From Bacteroidota bacterium (GTDB taxonomy: Bacteria; Bacteroidota; Bacteroidia; Palsa-948), in contig SCSP01000153.1 of assembly GCA_004297845.1 (NCBI GenBank), positions 1 through 40,559 on the forward strand: a stretch of DNA of 40,559 bases, read 5' to 3'. The notes under the pieces were generated by a model that saw only the letters and a program-made list of their open reading frames with translations, was not told the DNA's origin and ran no database searches. Below, one piece after another: positions 20,301 to 25,604 of the stretch. The stretch's first letter is position 1. Every line of letters begins with the position of its first letter. Made by a program: the position numbers and the translations under genes.

Positions 20301-22062
20301 CCGGAGGACCAGGAACATCCGGAGTATAACAAGCGGCACTTACTATGGTGCGTGTACCGGCAGGATTCGGACCAACCATGTCTGATATTGTGGTTGCATC
20401 CATAACAAAAGAAGTCATGGAAGCATCCAAGCGATCACCTGCGTTTGCAGTTGCAGGAACGTCATACACCAGATAAAAGTAATAATCACCCGAGCCAAGA
20501 TCTAGTTTTTGCGAACCGGTAATTGTAAATGCGCCATTGGGATTATTTACAGTTCCAAACGGCTGTATGTTGTCCGTAATTAAAGGAGAGGAAATTAATT
20601 GCTCGTTGTAATATAGTTTTGCGGACGCGATATTTACGGCTGGGTTTTGAGAAAAACCCACATCCCCGACAGTGCTGAAATCAAACTGAGTAATGGTTGG
20701 AGGAGGGCATCCTCCCGAAATATTGATCCTTATCCTGAGGATAACCGCATTTCGACTGGATTCGCAGTTGCGGTTAATACTTTGGGTAGTGTATTGCCCT
20801 ATGTCACTTACATTATATATTGATGCCGTATTGGCAAACATAAACCCGAATGATTCGGAAGAAAGAGGTTGAAATGGGGTGCTGTTTATAAGAAAAGTTC
20901 CGACTGTTCCTGTACCTGTTCTTAATAAGTCTCCGCTTCCGGCAGCAGTTGCCCGTATCTGGAAACTATTAAAAAAGAGCTCGTCAAAATTTCCACCGGC
21001 TGCATCCGTGGTTAATGTTACGGTTATAGAAGTGGTGGTGACAGAGGTTAATGCAAGCGCAGTAATATCGCTGCCTCCTCCATTTTTAGTAACGGTATGG
21101 GCTGCTCCCGTATTGAATTCAAACCCGGTTGGGAGTGTCAGAATAATGGTAGCACCTGCCTGGCTGTTGTTAAAATCAGTCATTAACCGTTCCTTGAGAG
21201 AAAAACTCACGGTTTGATAAGCGCTGGGATAAGCTCCAGTGCAAAAAGACAGATCGGCAAAGGGTGTGATGTTGGAAGGGGTTGTATAGGTAATAATGAG
21301 CAATCCCGCTGCTCCGTTACCGCCCGTATGATCTGTACCATCAGGCACAAAAGCACCGCTTCCTCCGCCACCGTACACATTGCCGGTATTGCCATTGCCT
21401 TCTGAATTATTTCTGCCGGCACCCCCGGCTCCTCCTCCGGTAGTTGTTCCCGGGCCCGCTGTAATGCCGACAGCATTTCCGCCCACTCCGGTTGAACCTC
21501 CTCCTCCACCCCCTCCTCCTGAAATACCGCCAGCCCCGCTTCCATCGGCTCCATTTCCACCTGCAAACTTCACATCACCAATACTGGCAGCGCTCGATCC
21601 GATACCGCCTAAGGAAACTCCCGCGTTTGGCGCTGCTCCCCCGGCACCCCCTTCAGCAAACACGGTTCCGACAGCGCTGAACCAGGAAGGATTTCCCTGG
21701 GCTCCCGCTGATGTAGTGCCGGTTTTGGTAGCTCCTACATTAACAGAGTAGGAGGTCAATGATGTAACTGCAACTGATTTTTTTGCATAAGCTCCTCCGG
21801 CACCGCCACCGCCACCATATAAAGTGGTAGTTGTCGTACCGCCTCCCGATCCTCCGCCTCCCCAGCATTCAACAGTAGCTGTGGAAACCCCCGGAGGACA
21901 GACCCATGAACTTGAAGAAGTGAATAAAACTGTAGTGGTTTGCCCCCACAACAAATTAAAAGAAGAAAGAAAAATAAATACAGTAAGGAAAACAAAACAG
22001 CAAATTTTTACCCTGGAAAGGCTGGCCAAAAGAAAAAGAAACTTTTTGTAAAGTTTATGCAT
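5386..22062 (-). CDS. Giant (5558 aa) secreted repeat adhesin-like protein with gliding motility-associated C-terminal (CHU_C / T9SS type B) domain
   Basis: Single uninterrupted ORF; N-terminal hydrophobic signal, Gly-rich domain, internal ThuA/GATase-like segment, four repeat classes, and C-terminus VPSAFTPNGDGFNDVLYVKGGPLKEMDWRIYNEWGNEVFHSTAQSDGWDGTYKGK... Confidence 0.93.
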   Translation of the reverse strand: MHKLYKKFLFLLASLSRVKICCFVFLTVFIFLSSFNLLWGQTTTVLFTSSSSWVCPPGVSTATVECWGGGGSGGGTTTTTLYGGGGGAGGAYAKKSVAVTSLTSYSVNVGATKTGTTSAGAQGNPSWFSAVGTVFAEGGAGGAAPNAGVSLGGIGSSAASIGDVKFAGGNGADGSGAGGISGGGGGGGGSTGVGGNAVGITAGPGTTTGGGAGGAGRNNSEGNGNTGNVYGGGGSGAFVPDGTDHTGGNGAAGLLIITYTTPSNITPFADLSFCTGAYPSAYQTVSFSLKERLMTDFNNSQAGATIILTLPTGFEFNTGAAHTVTKNGGGSDITALALTSVTTTSITVTLTTDAAGGNFDELFFNSFQIRATAAGSGDLLRTGTGTVGTFLINSTPFQPLSSESFGFMFANTASIYNVSDIGQYTTQSINRNCESSRNAVILRIRINISGGCPPPTITQFDFSTVGDVGFSQNPAVNIASAKLYYNEQLISSPLITDNIQPFGTVNNPNGAFTITGSQKLDLGSGDYYFYLVYDVPATANAGDRLDASMTSFVMDATTISDMVGPNPAGTRTIVSAACYTPDVPGPPANVEAIPRNSYVIPMDNTNQAVVAPFNLKAYGMVHALLMNDIPVKWVILSGKAKDAADFTANASRVLPTAVASAAVTFKASAFIIDSTWINRSYYGSGLTALQVISTYTAQGVGYNQVAVFKLAGDENLNVRYTLNHRPKIAIFTNGGYEAVQETYMAEAGLVAGTNYFTQNAGNFPGLVECYSFCSEAHWDFTTNEDINSVDNIVKFVNEGGNFLAQCAGIDLYENHQPSGGHFQTTRGISFDAGSVTMTYSNPDLAFNQFEGAVANENGTIERFWPSATSAFNAETYNGLSDPLPTTTVAATAVHLAPSDSVGGNVFYLSGHDYVGATINYFNGRRMYLNATLIPAGRPSAFVLDPGANTSICIGQSTTLGGSPTGGSGSTNYVWSPSAGLNNTTSANPVASPTITTVYTVIANDNGCPGGPNSVTVTVNPLPTIAPAATAANACVSAGAQSSTLTYGAVTNAPTNYTIDWNAAANTAGLVDLGSTALPASPITVPIAAGVAAGTYTGTLYVTNGNGCASTGNAFTLTINPLPTIAPAATAAAVCFSAGAQSSTLTYGATTGVPTNYTIDWNAAANAAGLVDVGSTALPASPITVPVAAGVVAGTYTGTLYVTNGNGCASLGNAFTLTINPLPTIAPAATAAAVCFNAGAQSSTLTYGAVTNAPTNYTIDWNAAANAAGLVDVGSTALPASPITVPIAAGVAAGTYTGTLFVTNGNGCASTGNAFTLTINPLPTIAPAATAAAVCFNAAVQSSTLAYGAVTNAPTNYTIDWNAAANAAGLVDVGSTALPASPITVPVAAGVAAGTYTGTLFVTNGNGCASTGNAFTLTINPLPTIAPAAAAAAVCFNADAQSSTLTYGAVTNAPTNYTIDWNAAANAAGLVDVGSTALPASPITVPVAAGVVAGTYTGTLFVTNGNGCASTGNAFTLTINPLPTIAPAATAAAVCFNAGAQSSTLTYGAVTNAPTNYTIDWNAAANAAGLVDVGSTALPASPITVPVAAGVAVGTYTGTLFVTNGNGCASTGNAFTLTINPLPTIAPAAAAASVCFSAGAQSSTLTYGAVTDAPTNYTIDWNAVANAAGLVDVGSTALPASPITVPVAAGVAAGTYTGTLYVTNGNGCASTGNAFTLTINPLPTIAPAATAAAVCFNAAAQSSTLAYGATTGVPTNYTIDWNAAANAAGLVDVGLTALPASPITVPVAAGVAAGTYTGTLFVTSATGCASLGNAFTLTINPLPTIAPAATAASVCFNAAAQSSTLTYGAVTNAPTNYTIDWNAAANAAGLVDVGSTALPASPITVPIAAGVGAGTYTGTLFVTNGNGCASTGNAFTLTINPLPTIAPAATAAAVCFNAGAQSSTLAYGATTGVPTNYTIDWNAAANAAGLVDVGSTALPVSPITVPVAAGVAAGTYTGTLFVTNGNGCASTGNAFTLTINPLPTIAPAATAAAVCFNAGAQSSTLTYGATTGAPTNYTIDWNAAANAAGLVDVGSTALPASPITVPVAAGVVAGTYTGTLYVTNGNGCASTGNAFTLTINPLPTIAPAATAAAVCFNAGAQSSTLTYGAVTNAPTNYTITWNAAALAAGLVNVGSTALPASPITVPIAAGVAAGTYTGTLFVTNGNGCASTGNAFTLTINPLPTIAPAATAAAVCFSAGAQSSTLTYGATTGAPTNYTIDWNAAANAAGLVDVGSTALPVSPITVPVAAGVAVGTYTGTLYVTNGNGCASTGNVFTLTINSLPTIAPAATAAAVCFNAAAQSSTLAYGATTGAPTNYTIDWNAAANAAGLVDVGSTALPASPITVPIAAGVAAGTYTGTLYVTNGCTSTGNAFTLTINPLPTIAPAAPAAAVCFNAAVQSSTLTYGAITGVPTNYTIDWNAAANAAGLVDVGSTALPVSPITVPIAAGVAGGTYTGTLFVTNGNGCASTGNVFTLTINPLPTIAPAATAANVCFNAAAQSSTLTYGATTGAPTDYTIDWNAAANAAGLVDVGSTALPASPITVPVAAGVAVGTYTGILFVTNGNGCASTGNAFTLTINPLPTIAPAATAAAVCFNAGAQSSTLAYGATTGVPTNYTIDWDAAANAAGLVDVGSTALPASPITVPVAAGVVAGTYTGTLFVTNGNGCASTGNAFTLTINPLPTIAPAATAAAVCFNAGAQSSTLTYGAVTNAPTNYTIDWNAAANAAGLVDVGSTALPASPITVPVAAGVVAGTYTGTLFVTNGNGCASTGNAFTLTITPTDDPSFSYSAGTYCQSGTTTPIITGGFPGTFSASPVALVFVSTSTGEVNLAASPANTYTITFTTSGPCPSSSSQVITITVSGVADFHYDGPFCKTSANPSPIFDGGGSAGVFGSVPAGISFVSTSTGEINLSASTAGTYTITNTITAAGCFTVTATNTVTIDPAATVNAGPDQTICAGFSTTLAGAFGGSASSSTWSGGAGGFVPGSSTPTAVYTPSAGEVAAGTVTLTLTTNDPANSCGAVSNDVIIKINPIPAAPTASGTAICEGFDATLTATAPGGTYEWYDAPVAGTLLQTGASYTTPILAATTTYYVQTTVLSCTGPRTAVTVSVNPTPAAPVAGSNSPLCIGNTLSLTASTVGGSTYAWTGPNLFSSPSQNPTLAGAGVADAGTYSVIATENGCVGPAGTAVVTVAPQPATPTAGSNSPVCVGNTLSLTASTIGGASYFWNGPSSFTSTSQNPAVAGFTTADAGTYSVTATVAGCTGSAGTTSVTINPPPPAPTTGSNGPICSGNTLSLTASTIAGASYNWTGPNSFSSTIQDPAIGSVSTLASGTYSVTATVPGCATSPTGTISVVINQTPAAPTPGSNSPACIGGDISLTASGTGTTYAWSGPNAFTSTAQNPVLTGVGAAEAGTYTVNTTSAAGCTGTDATTSVIVNPPPPAPTTGSDLTVCSGTTLSLTASTIPSATIYSWTGPNTFTSVSQNPTMGSVTTLAEGTYSVTAFVPGCALSPAGTVSVTVFQTPAAPTPGSNSPICAGIDLSLTASTVGGSTYSWTGPAGFTSTTQDPVIAAATPANAGIYSVVAIENGCTGSAGIVSVTINSLPAAPVAGNNSPLCEGTTLSLTASTIAGATYSWFGPNSFVSISQNPTIVGITLAAAGIYSVTASVSGCSGPAGTTSVVVNPIPATSTAGSNSPVCSGQMLSLTASTVAGATYSWSGPNSFTSTSQDPIISSVTTAATGLYAVTATALGCTSLAGTTSVTIDQTPSAPVAGNNGPICVGFDLSLTAGTLPGATYAWTGPNSFTDATQNPVITGVSTAEGGVYSVIATVNGCSGPAGTTTVIVNTPPTSPTAGSNSPVCTGQTLSLTANTFASATYTWNGPNGFSSTLQNPTIGAVTPAAVGDYSVFVTVTGCAGGAGTVSVTVNLTPTAPTATNNSPFCSGSDLSLTASTVGGSTYQWAGPSSFSSTTQDPVITGATTAQSGTYSVTAIENGCASLPGITTVTVNAFPAAPVAGNNGPLCIGDNLTLTANTISGATYSWNGPNGFSSASQNPTIAAVTTDEAGTYSVSVTVAGCLGAEGTTALIVAPPPAPPTPGSNTPVCSGTELSLTANTIVGATYTWSGPNSFTATTQNPTITPVTTAADGIYSVFVQIGSCLSAASTTSVTIFQTPVAPVAGGNSPACIGFDLSLTASTIGSSTYSWAGPNGFSSTVQNPVIINISSADAGTYTVFATENGCNGPVATTAVIINPPPAAPTTGSNSPLCSGQTLNLTSNTIASATYSWSGPNSFVSVSQNPTIAGATTAASGTYSITATVPGCPTSPEGTVSITVNQTPAAPVASNNTPLCSGNDVSLTASTIGGSTYSWTGPNSFSSTLQDPVILAATTAASGIYSVIATENGCTGPAGTTSVTVNPIPVAPAAGNNSPLCIGDNLNLTANTIPGATYSWNGPNGFTSALQNPTIAGASTADAGTYSVSVTVAGCPGPEGTTSVIVAPPPAAPTPGSNTPVCSGSELSLTASTIVGATYNWSGPNSFSASTQNPTITSVTTAGDGIYSVFVQIGSCVSPAGTTSVTINPLPVAPTAGSNSPLCIGDNLSLTASTIAGTTYVWSGPNSFSSTLQNPAINSVTTAETGTYSVSVTSIANGCVSPTSTQTVSVTIPAVVNAGTDQTMCSNNPAQLSGTITGGTGTVIWSTLNGVGIFSGIATLNATYTPNINDTLAGNILLIISSTNNGGCPVATDTMVVFVTPGPVANAGADQSICSNNYSTVNVSGTVQFATGGVWSSSGTGTFQSPNTVLTNTYVTTPLDSANGSVILILTSTGNGSCAAVNDAMLVTFTPAPAVNAGTDIPVCFGNVSAQLNGSVSGGATTGVWTTLGTGTFIPTASTLNATYILSSADTAAGGTTLVLTSTNFGNCIAVTDTVVITMTPAPVVAAGSDITVCANKDSVSLNGSITVGSTTGYWSTSGTGIFAAPDSSAMNATYIPSAADTAAGSIQLFLTSTNGCRVVKDSLIVTITNAPTVNAGADVTVCGGTTVALNGTINSAAAGGQWTSSGNGTFTPNNSTLNATYVSGSNDTSLVTLTLTTTGNGQCLAVKDSMTITIGRKPVAGFSVPQICVGQSITFTDTSSILSLNDTITSWNWTIAGGTYTVQNTSHTYTVSGKDTVVLIVTSVSGCSDTAMQVVNINPTPVASFTVLTSCSLDSVYFGSTSTISSGNIVSWIWNFGDTNTSTQQKPVHYYDSTGVYIVSLTVTSDSGCTSTFIDTITPSKGAVAGFSFTADCDFNAVFTDTSIIASGDSIISWSWNFGDASALNTTQNPSHTYVNTGTFIVTLKIVTLGGCNDSITDTLIFTPAPIADFSPQSGTYSAGATVAFTDLSTNAITWLWNFDDGKTDTIQHPTHTFDLNGTLNVMLIVTNTNGCPDTAQYTFIFNTNVVAVPSAFTPNGDGFNDVLYVKGGPLKEMDWRIYNEWGNEVFHSTAQSDGWDGTYKGKKQVEGRFVFILKGITYGDTAIELSGDVTILR
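5640..6640 (-). repeat. Four PKD-like domain repeats of the giant protein
   Basis: WxWxFGD-type motifs: VSWIWNFGDTNTST, ISWSWNFGDASALN, ITWLWNFDDGKTD, plus ITSWNWTIAGGTY. Confidence 0.8.
6640..7975 (-). repeat. Class C repeats: five ~85-aa units
   Basis: Repeated (V)NAG(T/A)D...C...L(N/S)G(T/S)I...W.(T/S)SGTGTF.P..STLNATY...DTAAG...LTSTNNG.C..V.D... Confidence 0.85.
7980..12606 (-). repeat. Class B repeats: 19 units of ~80 aa (~243 bp), Ig-like
   Basis: Repeated APTAGSNSPxCxGxxLSLTASTIxGATYSWxGPNSFxSTxQNPxIxxVTTAxAGTYSVxATxxGCxGPAGTTSVTVNPxP; counted 19 copies in the translation. Confidence 0.9.
13614..19009 (-). repeat. Class A repeats: 18 tandem units of 300 bp / 100 aa (one unit 6 bp shorter)
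   Basis: Repeated NPLPTIAPAATAAAVCFNAGAQSSTLTYGAVTNAPTNYTIDWNAAANAAGLVDVGSTALPASPITVPVAAGVAAGTYTGTLFVTNGNGCASTGNAFTLTI; counted 18 copies; span agrees with 18x300-6. Confidence 0.95.
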
Positions 22063-22151
22063 GCGGTTTTCAGAAGATCAGTTTGGTGTTGAAATCAATC
22101 TAACGGAGAATGTTTGAAAAGGTTACCCCGTTTACTAACATTTAACTACAA

Positions 22152-23225
22152 TTAATTGATCGCCACTAAAGTAGTGTTTTTTGATGTAATAACGCCAAAA
22201 TTATTCAGTGTTATTTGATGTATTTTTGCATGGGCTATGAACTCATTTTCATAACGGGGATCCACCGCCAGCAGCAACCCCCCGCTGGTTTGGGGGTCGC
22301 AGAGGGTGAGGATGGCTCCCCCTGCCTGTTGGTCGGGATTTGAAATCCCGACCATCGAAACTTTTTTTTGGTAACTATTCCAATTTCTGAATGTAATATC
22401 AGGGTATATCATTTTGGATACATAGTGAGAGATGTTTTGCATTAGGGGAATTTTTGAATATTCGATCTCCGCAGATACCCCGCTTCCTTCACACATTTCT
22501 ATAAGGTGCCCGAGCAGGCCGAAGCCCGTTACATCTGTCATTGCCTTTACATAGTCCAGTTTTCCAAGTTCATATCCTATGGAATTCAGTTGAGTCATAA
22601 ATTTTACTGCATCTTCAAAATCTTCTGCAGGCGCCAGACCGCGTTTATGAGCCGTGGCAATCATTCCAACTCCAAGAGGTTTCGTTAAAAATAATTTACA
22701 GCCCTCGGTGGCTGTAGAATTTCTTTTTATGTTTTTAATTTCCACTTCTCCGGTCACCGCCAGTCCAAAAATGGGTTCCGGGCTGTCAATGCTGTGTCCG
22801 CCAGCGAGTGGAATTCCGGCTTCCGCACAAATTTTCCTGGCTCCTTCCAACACCTGTTGCGCTAGCTCAGCCGGAAGTTTTTCAACCGGCCAGCCGAGAA
22901 TGGCAATTGCCATCAGGGGTTTTCCGCCCATCGCATACACATCACTGATGGAATTGGCAGCGGCAATCCTGCCGAAATCAAAAGCATCGTCCACGATAGG
23001 CATGAAAAAATCCGTAGTGGAGATGATGGCGCGGCCATTGCCGATGTCGTAAACGGCAGCATCGTCTTTGGTGTCGTAGCCGACCAGAAGCGACCTCACC
23101 CCCGACCCCTCTCCAGGGGGAGAGGGGGGATTGTGCTGCAGTATCTTTTCCAGCTTGTTCGGTGCGATCTTGCATCCGCAGCCGGCTCCGTGGGAGAATT
23201 GGGTAAGTTTTATTTTTTCAGGCAT
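22152..23225 (-). CDS. selD: Selenide, water dikinase (selenophosphate synthase), Cys form
   Basis: LTQFSHGAGCGCKI, DDAAVYDIGNGRAIISTTDFFMPIVDD, AMGGKPLMAIAILGWP, LCDPQTSGGLLLAV. Confidence 0.97.
   Translation of the reverse strand: MPEKIKLTQFSHGAGCGCKIAPNKLEKILQHNPPSPPGEGSGVRSLLVGYDTKDDAAVYDIGNGRAIISTTDFFMPIVDDAFDFGRIAAANSISDVYAMGGKPLMAIAILGWPVEKLPAELAQQVLEGARKICAEAGIPLAGGHSIDSPEPIFGLAVTGEVEIKNIKRNSTATEGCKLFLTKPLGVGMIATAHKRGLAPAEDFEDAVKFMTQLNSIGYELGKLDYVKAMTDVTGFGLLGHLIEMCEGSGVSAEIEYSKIPLMQNISHYVSKMIYPDITFRNWNSYQKKVSMVGISNPDQQAGGAILTLCDPQTSGGLLLAVDPRYENEFIAHAKIHQITLNNFGVITSKNTTLVAIN
22330..22354. repeat. Perfect 25-nt palindrome inside selD
   Basis: TGGTCGGGATTT-G-AAATCCCGACCA; encodes MVGISNPDQ. 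Confidence 0.9.
23093..23132 (+). repeat. Copy of GC-rich palindromic element inside selD
   Basis: CCTCACCCCCGACCCCTCTCCAGGGGGAGAGGGGGGATTG; 9-bp perfect stem CCCCTCTCC-AGGG-GGAGAGGGG; encodes NPPSPPGEGSGVR. Confidence 0.85.
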
Positions 23226-24327
23226 AATTTTTTTTCAATTTAGTATTTGCATACTCGAGCACTTTGCCGGCATTTAATTTTGCATCAGCCGAATCACATT
23301 CAATGAAAAAAACATCCTTCATACTTCTTTTTTCATGATTGTAATTATATGCTTTGTCATAATATGTTAAGGTAATATCGGCTACTTCGTGCAGATCTCC
23401 TTTTTCCAGTTCTTCCAAAGCTCTGTTCACATGCTGTCCGCCCAGTCGCTGATGAATTTTTAGCACACAGGAACTAAGTTCTTCCTTCGAAAAATTTCCG
23501 TAGTCAGCAACAAGCCTTTCAATTCTTGAACTTTTCGGAACGGAGACCCGCAGGATCAGGGCTTCTTTCATTCTTGCCCAAAGCGCTGCGGGTAATTGAA
23601 CCTTGCCAATGCTTCGGGATTCATCTTCAAGCCATATCTTTCTTGCAGGGTCAAGTTTGCCGAAAGCAGCGCAGAGTGCGTTTTCAAACTGTTCGTTGGT
23701 AGGCTGCGGGGCTTCTCCCAATGAACCAAAGGCAGAACCTTTGTGATTTGCAAGCGCTTCCAGATCGATCACCTGTTCGCCCTGAGCGGCAATGTGTTTC
23801 AGTATCTCTGTTTTTCCGCTGCCTGTTTCCCCGCCTACAACCAGGATATCAGCGTTCCTGTTGAAACTTTGGAGCACGAAATTCCGGTAGGCTTTGTAAC
23901 CTCTTACAAGCGTGTATGTGTTATACCCATTCTCATTGAGGAGCTGTGCAAATTTCGAACTGCGCATTCCTCCGCGCCAGCAGTGAATTAAGACGGTTAA
24001 TGGTTTATGGTTAATGGTTAATGGTTCGTCATTCGCTTGTTCGCTTGTTCGCTTGTTCGCTTGTTCGGCTGCTGCAATTTTTTCAACCTTGCTTAAAAAT
24101 AAGTCGATCTTCGGATTTGCAATTTCGTATCCTATCCTGATTGCTTCTTCCTTGCTTTTCTGCACATAAGCAGTTCCCACTTTCGCCCGCTCTTCATTAT
24201 CAAACAATGGAATATTGATTGCTCCCGGAATGTGTCCCTGATCAAATTCTCCGGGTGAGCGTACATCAATTACCGGACATTTTTGTGCTTGCTGTAGGAA
24301 CTCTCGTATCTGCAGAGGGCTATTCAT
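23218..24327 (-). CDS. mnmH: tRNA 2-selenouridine(34) synthase
   Basis: Rhodanese domain PVIDVRSPGEFDQGHIPGAINIPLFDNEERAKVGTAYVQKSKEEAIRIG; HCWRGGMRS; Walker A GGETGSGKTEIL; overlaps selD start. Confidence 0.95.
   Translation of the reverse strand: MNSPLQIREFLQQAQKCPVIDVRSPGEFDQGHIPGAINIPLFDNEERAKVGTAYVQKSKEEAIRIGYEIANPKIDLFLSKVEKIAAAEQANKRTSEQANDEPLTINHKPLTVLIHCWRGGMRSSKFAQLLNENGYNTYTLVRGYKAYRNFVLQSFNRNADILVVGGETGSGKTEILKHIAAQGEQVIDLEALANHKGSAFGSLGEAPQPTNEQFENALCAAFGKLDPARKIWLEDESRSIGKVQLPAALWARMKEALILRVSVPKSSRIERLVADYGNFSKEELSSCVLKIHQRLGGQHVNRALEELEKGDLHEVADITLTYYDKAYNYNHEKRSMKDVFFIECDSADAKLNAGKVLEYANTKLKKNYA
23994..24067. repeat. Short-word tandem repeats (TTAATGG-type heptamers plus TTCGCTTG octamers) inside mnmH
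   Basis: ggttaatggtttatggttaatggttaatggttcgtcattcgcttgttcgcttgttcgcttgttcgcttgttcg; encodes EQANKRTSEQANDEPLTINHKPLT. Confidence 0.9.
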
Positions 24328-24329
24328 TT

Positions 24330-25595
24330 TTAATCAGTCACGAGTTTGAAATATGCATTCCAGTCCCATTCTCCTCCGTAAAAACAGCCGTCATAGTAAT
24401 AAATGATGTTTAGGTTGATCCAGATGCATCCAGCGAAAAATACAAACAACAATGCCATTCCCACCTTGCTCTTTATCTGTGAAATGACATAGGTAAATGG
24501 AAACATCAGCAGAGGATAGTACTCCACAAAACTCCGCGCACCCATCGCGCAGCCGAACCAGTAATTCCACCAGCTGGAGAAAACATAGCTGGATAAAAGA
24601 AAAATCACTGTAATAATAATTCCATTTCTATCTTTTTTCCAAAGCGCCATTGCCATGCCTGCAACACCGGTAAAAAGTACAGGTGCCCAGGTGAAGAGAC
24701 CGTTGTTCGTGCTGAACCACACGGGGATCAGCTTGGGAGACAATAAAAAGGGAAATCCTTCTTCTCCATAGGAATAAACGATAGGACTATTAAAACTTTG
24801 AGACCAATAAATAAGTTGAGGAATAAGGATTGATAACGAGATTAGCAATGAAATAAATACCGGCTTCAGATGTTGTCTGAAAAATGCAATGTTTTCCGGG
24901 AAGCTGAAAGTGTTGCCGAAAAAAAATATAAAAATAACAAGAATGATATTTGTCGGGCGTATGAGCATAACAAGTGCAAGTGAAACAAGAAGAGGTAAAA
25001 AAAATTTGAACAGAGGCGCTTTGTAAATTTTTGTGGTCAGATACGCAATTGCAGAAATTAGAAAGAAAGAATATACATGCAGGAATCCGGACGCATCCAG
25101 CGTATAATAAAAAAGGTTGGTGCCCAGAAAAAAAACGGATACTGTGATAAGTGATATTTTTTCCAAGAAATATTTTTTTAAGAACAGAAAGGAAAATAAA
25201 AGGCCAAGTAATCCATAAAATGTTCCGGCAATCATAATGGCTCCGTGATAGATTGGACTAAAACCATCCGATGGAAATCCCATCGGCCCGGATAATATAT
25301 GTGCAACTAAGAAAAAGGGTGCTTGTAGAATGGCAACACCCGATGTGTATTTGGTGATAATGTTTCCTGTTTTTTCGTTGAATGAAAACCCGGTGCCGGT
25401 CTTGAACCGAATACTGTCGGGCATGCTGCTGCAATCGTTCCCGTAAATAAACCAGATGGGATTATAAACATAATAGCCCGAGGCATCGGCCCAGAGTACG
25501 CTCTGGTAACTTTGGTGATCGTCCTTGCTGTGTTTGTTAAATGCGAGAAAAAGAAATACAGAAAAAAGCAGGAGAAGTATTCCGGTTTTCTTCAT
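24330..25595 (-). CDS. Multi-pass membrane protein, possibly glycosyltransferase-like
   Basis: 421 aa with numerous hydrophobic segments; located directly upstream of mnmH on the same strand. Confidence 0.65.
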   Translation of the reverse strand: MKKTGILLLLFSVFLFLAFNKHSKDDHQSYQSVLWADASGYYVYNPIWFIYGNDCSSMPDSIRFKTGTGFSFNEKTGNIITKYTSGVAILQAPFFLVAHILSGPMGFPSDGFSPIYHGAIMIAGTFYGLLGLLFSFLFLKKYFLEKISLITVSVFFLGTNLFYYTLDASGFLHVYSFFLISAIAYLTTKIYKAPLFKFFLPLLVSLALVMLIRPTNIILVIFIFFFGNTFSFPENIAFFRQHLKPVFISLLISLSILIPQLIYWSQSFNSPIVYSYGEEGFPFLLSPKLIPVWFSTNNGLFTWAPVLFTGVAGMAMALWKKDRNGIIITVIFLLSSYVFSSWWNYWFGCAMGARSFVEYYPLLMFPFTYVISQIKSKVGMALLFVFFAGCIWINLNIIYYYDGCFYGGEWDWNAYFKLVTD

Positions 25596-25604
25596 GCGGG
25601 AGGG

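Noticed and set aside
21207-21751. Overlapping ORFs in both strands around the Gly-rich domain (e.g. 21380..21751 +, Pro-rich)
   Set aside because: Complementary reading of GGN/CCN-rich coding sequence gives long spurious Pro/Glu-rich frames.
22310-22330. Possible Sec (UGA) codon in selD
   Set aside because: The active site reads HGAGCGCKI with Cys codons, and the frame is uninterrupted.
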